DNA of 64,000 bases, from the NCBI GenBank assembly GCA_029564115.1, contig JAKQQP010000267.1, positions 124,001 to 188,000 on the forward strand. Reading direction: 5' to 3'. The stretch comes from Candidatus Rifleibacteriota bacterium (GTDB lineage Bacteria; Riflebacteria; Ozemobacteria; Ozemobacterales; Ozemobacteraceae). Below are positions 61,253-64,000 of the stretch, piece after piece (position 1 is the stretch's first letter; every line of letters begins with the position of its first letter). The position numbers and the translations under genes were made by a program. Under the pieces are notes generated by a model. It made no database searches. It had not been told where the DNA came from and saw nothing but the letters and a program-made list of their open reading frames with translations.

Positions 61253-62127
61253 AAATATTTTTGCAGATTGTTGACCAGCGCTCGGGCGAGAACTGCTTTC
61301 AGATCATGGCGATTTTTGAAGATGCGATGTTCAAAAGCAGTATCTGCTTTCTCGAGAAGTAATATCGCCAAAGTGCCGGCGGCGTCTTCCCTTATCGCTT
61401 CATGCTGCAGCAGAGGCAACAAGAGTTCGGTGAAATCACGGTTTTTCAGTTGTCTTACTGCATGACAGGCTGATTTGACTTTGCCGGTATTTTCAGGGTT
61501 CTGCAGCATCAGAGTCAGGGCTTTGTATGCCCGCTCAGGGTTAGCGCGAGAAAGAGCCCCCGCTGCCGTCGACCGGACACGTGGCGAGGCATGCCCGAGC
61601 ATCTGGGCAAAAATAGAAATAACTGTCGGGTCTTTGATCTGTTCGAGCCCTTCGATTGTATTGCTGACGACGCGGTCGTCACCATAGGTCAGAAAAGACG
61701 TAAGCAGGGGAATCATATCAGGGTCGGGGTAGGTGCGCGGCAGATATTTGACCAGCCAGGATATATGATTGACCTCTGTGCAGCGGTCGAGATACTGCTC
61801 AAGAGCCTTCTGAAAAGTTTCGCTGTTACTTTTTGTGGCCCATTCCAGTTCCTGTAGAGAAATTTCGCTTTCTGTTGCGGTTTTGAGTTTGTGCAGAAGG
61901 GCTACGGCAAAGTTGTTATGCTGTTTGGCGACTAACGACTGAGAAATGATCGATGAGGCAACGTTGGCTACGTGGCGTGGAGCCTTTTCGGCAAGCTGAA
62001 CCAGACGGTTTATTGCTTCGATTGTCAGCAGCGAATTGTCACAGGCGGCGAAGTAGGCCAGCCCTGCCAGCTGTTTTTCAGGGTCAGTCGAGTTCAGCAG
62101 ATTCAGATGCAGGCTGTAGTCATCCAT
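61249..62127 (-). CDS. HEAT-repeat protein
   Basis: A 292-residue soluble, all-helical protein. The clearest repeats are DPTVISIFAQMLGHASPRV with RSTAAGALSRANPERAYKAL and the next units with KVKSACHAVRQLKNRDFTEL and HEAIREDAAGTLAILLLEK. HEAT/PBS-lyase repeats act as protein-binding scaffolds. No signal peptide or active site is seen. It sits 8 nt after the TerB-like gene and is probably in one operon with it. Confidence 0.8.
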   Translation of the reverse strand: MDDYSLHLNLLNSTDPEKQLAGLAYFAACDNSLLTIEAINRLVQLAEKAPRHVANVASSIISQSLVAKQHNNFAVALLHKLKTATESEISLQELEWATKSNSETFQKALEQYLDRCTEVNHISWLVKYLPRTYPDPDMIPLLTSFLTYGDDRVVSNTIEGLEQIKDPTVISIFAQMLGHASPRVRSTAAGALSRANPERAYKALTLMLQNPENTGKVKSACHAVRQLKNRDFTELLLPLLQHEAIREDAAGTLAILLLEKADTAFEHRIFKNRHDLKAVLARALVNNLQKYF

Positions 62128-62135
62128 TGGTTGAT

Positions 62136-62840
62136 TTATCCGCGCAGTTTAACATTCAAAATTTTTGCCATTTCCTGAATTTTTTCGAGCTCTCTGAATG
62201 TCTGCATGCTTTTTTCGTTATGCTTCACTGTCAGGTTATAGTAGTCATTGAGAGCCTTTTGATGCAGACCGTGGACATCTTCATCCTCTATTTCGAGCTC
62301 GGTGCGTATTTTTTGCATTGAATCGAGCTCTTCCTGGGTTAGAATGCCGTCTTCGACAACTTTTTCTACCAGTGTCCAGTAAACTATGTTGCGGGCATCT
62401 GTGATTTCGCGTGAGCTGGCCTGGATACAACCTGCCAGCGCTCTGAAGACAGTTCGCTCATCGTCGTCTATGTGATAGTCGTCACGGGTTATCATGAAGT
62501 AGCATTCAGCCAGAAAACGGGTTACAAACATGTAGTCTTCGCCCCATTCACTAAGGTCCCAGACCTTTCCTTTTTCAGAAATGGCAATCTGGCATTCCTC
62601 ATGATTTTTGCGTATGTGGATGGTGCGGTCGTCTATTTTGCAGAAGGGGGCAAAACCTTCGTCAATCAGATAATCGCTGCTTTCGAGGTCGCCAGCAAAA
62701 CCGGAAATGCAGGGGCGGGTTCGCGAACCGGCAAAAAGGCTGATCATCTGCTTCCAGAGACTGCCGCTCTCTGCATCTTTGCCTTTTTGAAGATATTGGC
62801 CGGCATAATCACTCAGCAAAGTTACTCTCTGGTCAAACAT
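62136..62840 (-). CDS. TerB-like helical protein of unknown function
   Basis: A 234-residue soluble protein. The segment LAECYFMITRDDYHIDDDERTVFRALAGC and the later VEKVVEDGILTQEELDSM have the acidic loop-helix pattern of TerB-like (TelB) domains, in which two such units face each other. The C-terminus (about 185-230) is a long charged helix. The family assignment is by eye and uncertain. It precedes the HEAT-repeat gene. Confidence 0.68.
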   Translation of the reverse strand: MFDQRVTLLSDYAGQYLQKGKDAESGSLWKQMISLFAGSRTRPCISGFAGDLESSDYLIDEGFAPFCKIDDRTIHIRKNHEECQIAISEKGKVWDLSEWGEDYMFVTRFLAECYFMITRDDYHIDDDERTVFRALAGCIQASSREITDARNIVYWTLVEKVVEDGILTQEELDSMQKIRTELEIEDEDVHGLHQKALNDYYNLTVKHNEKSMQTFRELEKIQEMAKILNVKLRG

Positions 62841-62888
62841 AACGATTCTCCCGGTAGATTTTTTTCAAGGCTAACACATGCCCGGTGC

Positions 62889-64000
62889 CTATTCAACCTG
62901 AAGGCTGTCAGTTGCGTCTTTGTTTTCTTTTGAGCCGCGAGAATAGACGATCGAGCCAATGAGGGCCGTAATCGGAATGGCCAGTACCATGCCGAAAAGA
63001 CCTGCCAGTGAGCGGGTGATCTCGGTGCAGATAAATTCCATGTTCATTATCTTGATCAGTGGAAAATCCTCTCGCTGCATGGCAAATACCAGAATTAACG
63101 TCAGGGAAGCGCCAGTATAAGCCAGGATAAGGGTGTTTACCATGCTGCCGATAATGTCACGGCCGATGTTCATGCCGCTCTCAAAAAGCCTTGCCCTGGT
63201 ATAAAGAGGGTTAGCCATCGAGATTTCAAGTAGAGACGAAGAAATCGAAATTGCCACATCCATCACTGCCCCCAGCGCCCCGATTATTATGCCGCTGATC
63301 ATGATGCCGCGAAGATCTATCGAAGAATTCAGTATTTGCAGAAAAGTGCTCTCATCTCCACTGTAACCGTTCAGCTTGAGAAGAACGGCAGCAACCCAGC
63401 CAAAAATACCGGCAAGTATAACGCCGCTGAGAGTGCCAATACCGGCTATCAGAGCTTTTCGAGTGCGGCCAGCAATGATCAGGATGTTTACGGCAACTAT
63501 CACCAGCGAGCAGGCTATACTCAGAGGTACGGGCGCAACTCCTTTTAGCAGCAGACGCGCCATTACACCAAAAATTATTATCAGAGTAAAAAACAGCGCC
63601 AGCATTGCTTTTACCCCGTTAACACCGGCGATGCCGACAATGGCCAGAATTATCAGCATCGAAAGAAACAGCAGATGATGAGACTTGAAATGCTCATCGA
63701 CTCCCACCATGAGCTGGTCTTCCTGTTGTTCTGCAACTGCCAGTATGGTTTGCCCCTTTGTCAGATTGAGATTATATATCGAACCCGGGCTTTCAAAATG
63801 CTCGGCCTTCATCGTCTGGCCGCTATGAGGCCCTGATTTGAAGCCGAGTTCGACCGCGAAAATTTTTTCGTTGCTTTCTGGGTCTTCGCCTTCGAGTTCT
63901 TGAATGCTTTTTACTTCGGCAACCGAGTATATTCCGTCATGTGTGCTGCCAAGAACATGGTAAAGAAGCAGAAACATGAAGGCGACACCAAGGCAGATTA
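62889..64000 (-). CDS. YibE/F-family membrane protein (start beyond window)
   Basis: A YibE/F-type protein with an extracytoplasmic region (about 10-90) followed by about seven or eight membrane helices. Family marks are GVNGVKAMLALFFTLIIIFG, then SGIIIGALGAVMDVAISISS and a FESGMNIGRDIIGSMVNTLI segment. The function of the family is unknown. A Met at 63977 could start it, but the frame stays open to the window end and the residues before that Met (ICLGVAF) extend the first hydrophobic helix, so the true start probably lies outside. Confidence 0.85.
   Translation of the reverse strand, partial: ICLGVAFMFLLLYHVLGSTHDGIYSVAEVKSIQELEGEDPESNEKIFAVELGFKSGPHSGQTMKAEHFESPGSIYNLNLTKGQTILAVAEQQEDQLMVGVDEHFKSHHLLFLSMLIILAIVGIAGVNGVKAMLALFFTLIIIFGVMARLLLKGVAPVPLSIACSLVIVAVNILIIAGRTRKALIAGIGTLSGVILAGIFGWVAAVLLKLNGYSGDESTFLQILNSSIDLRGIMISGIIIGALGAVMDVAISISSSLLEISMANPLYTRARLFESGMNIGRDIIGSMVNTLILAYTGASLTLILVFAMQREDFPLIKIMNMEFICTEITRSLAGLFGMVLAIPITALIGSIVYSRGSKENKDATDSLQVE

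Noticed and set aside
1..64000. CRISPR arrays, tRNA/rRNA genes, prophage or insertion sequences
   Set aside because: No regularly spaced direct repeats, no cloverleaf or rRNA-like segments in the gaps, and no transposase, integrase or phage structural genes were seen.

Overview
The window looks like a chromosomal segment from a motile, diderm (Gram-negative-type) bacterium. It encodes P- and L-ring proteins (FlgI, FlgH), a secretin (PilQ) with PilMNOP, several signal peptides with or without lipoboxes, and a large set of periplasmic peptidoglycan enzymes. Most genes lie on the minus strand in tight, often ATGA-overlapping operons. There are no rRNA or tRNA genes, CRISPR arrays, insertion sequences or phage genes. 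The mix of many TPR and NHL-repeat secreted proteins, two SpoIID-like proteins, a GerMN protein and type IV pili in a diderm fits a deep lineage such as Candidatus Riflebacteria or a relative. That placement is an inference from gene content and not proven by the sequence.

Layout. 1-10.2 kb (minus): RNase G, the DUF2344/TIGR03936 protein, the TIGR03960 radical SAM protein, a possible MinE-like small protein, a TPR lipoprotein, two NHL-repeat proteins, a BtuF-like binding protein and MltG. 10.3 kb (plus): a stand-alone type IV pilin with its own promoter and a long hairpin terminator. 10.7-16.6 kb (minus): a GerMN protein, AmiC-type amidase, SmpB, a TPR protein, an M23 peptidase and Rho. 16.6-27.2 kb (minus): the distal flagellar rod/ring genes in the order DUF501 gene, flgF, flgG, flgA, flgH, then flgI, flgJ. 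The run is split between flgH and flgI by a four-gene block: a NodU/CmcH-type carbamoyltransferase, an SxtJ-like and a DUF5989 (SxtK-like) membrane protein, and an SGNH hydrolase fused to TPRs. 27.4 kb (plus): aroC. 28.6-33.5 kb (minus): pilM, pilN, pilO, pilP and, after a 620-bp repeat-bearing spacer, pilQ.

33.6-44.0 kb (minus): SpoIID-like protein, QueH and MiaB, then a second operon that looks like amino-sugar or peptidoglycan salvage. It holds an ABC importer whose binding protein and permease are fused, a second permease, a BadF-type sugar kinase, MurQ, another SpoIID protein, a 54-residue lipoprotein and a 43-codon ORF. 44.2-49.1 kb: TPR proteins, CdnL and ribosomal protein L25. 49.3-64 kb: DprA, SlyD, an acyl-CoA ligase, a secreted protein of unknown function, an operon of HydE, MsrBA and a PAS-AAA+ sigma-54 regulator, a phospholipase D-type protein, small uncharacterised genes, dCTP deaminase, a HEAT-repeat protein, a TerB-like protein and a YibE/F membrane protein cut by the window end.

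The most interesting signals are the SxtIJK-like block inside the flagellar operon; three well-placed sigma-28-type promoters (before the DUF501-flgF operon, before flgI just after the inserted block, and before pilQ); the binding-protein/permease fusion within a peptidoglycan-salvage operon; and a cysteine-rich PAS sensor-regulator co-transcribed with methionine sulfoxide reductase.
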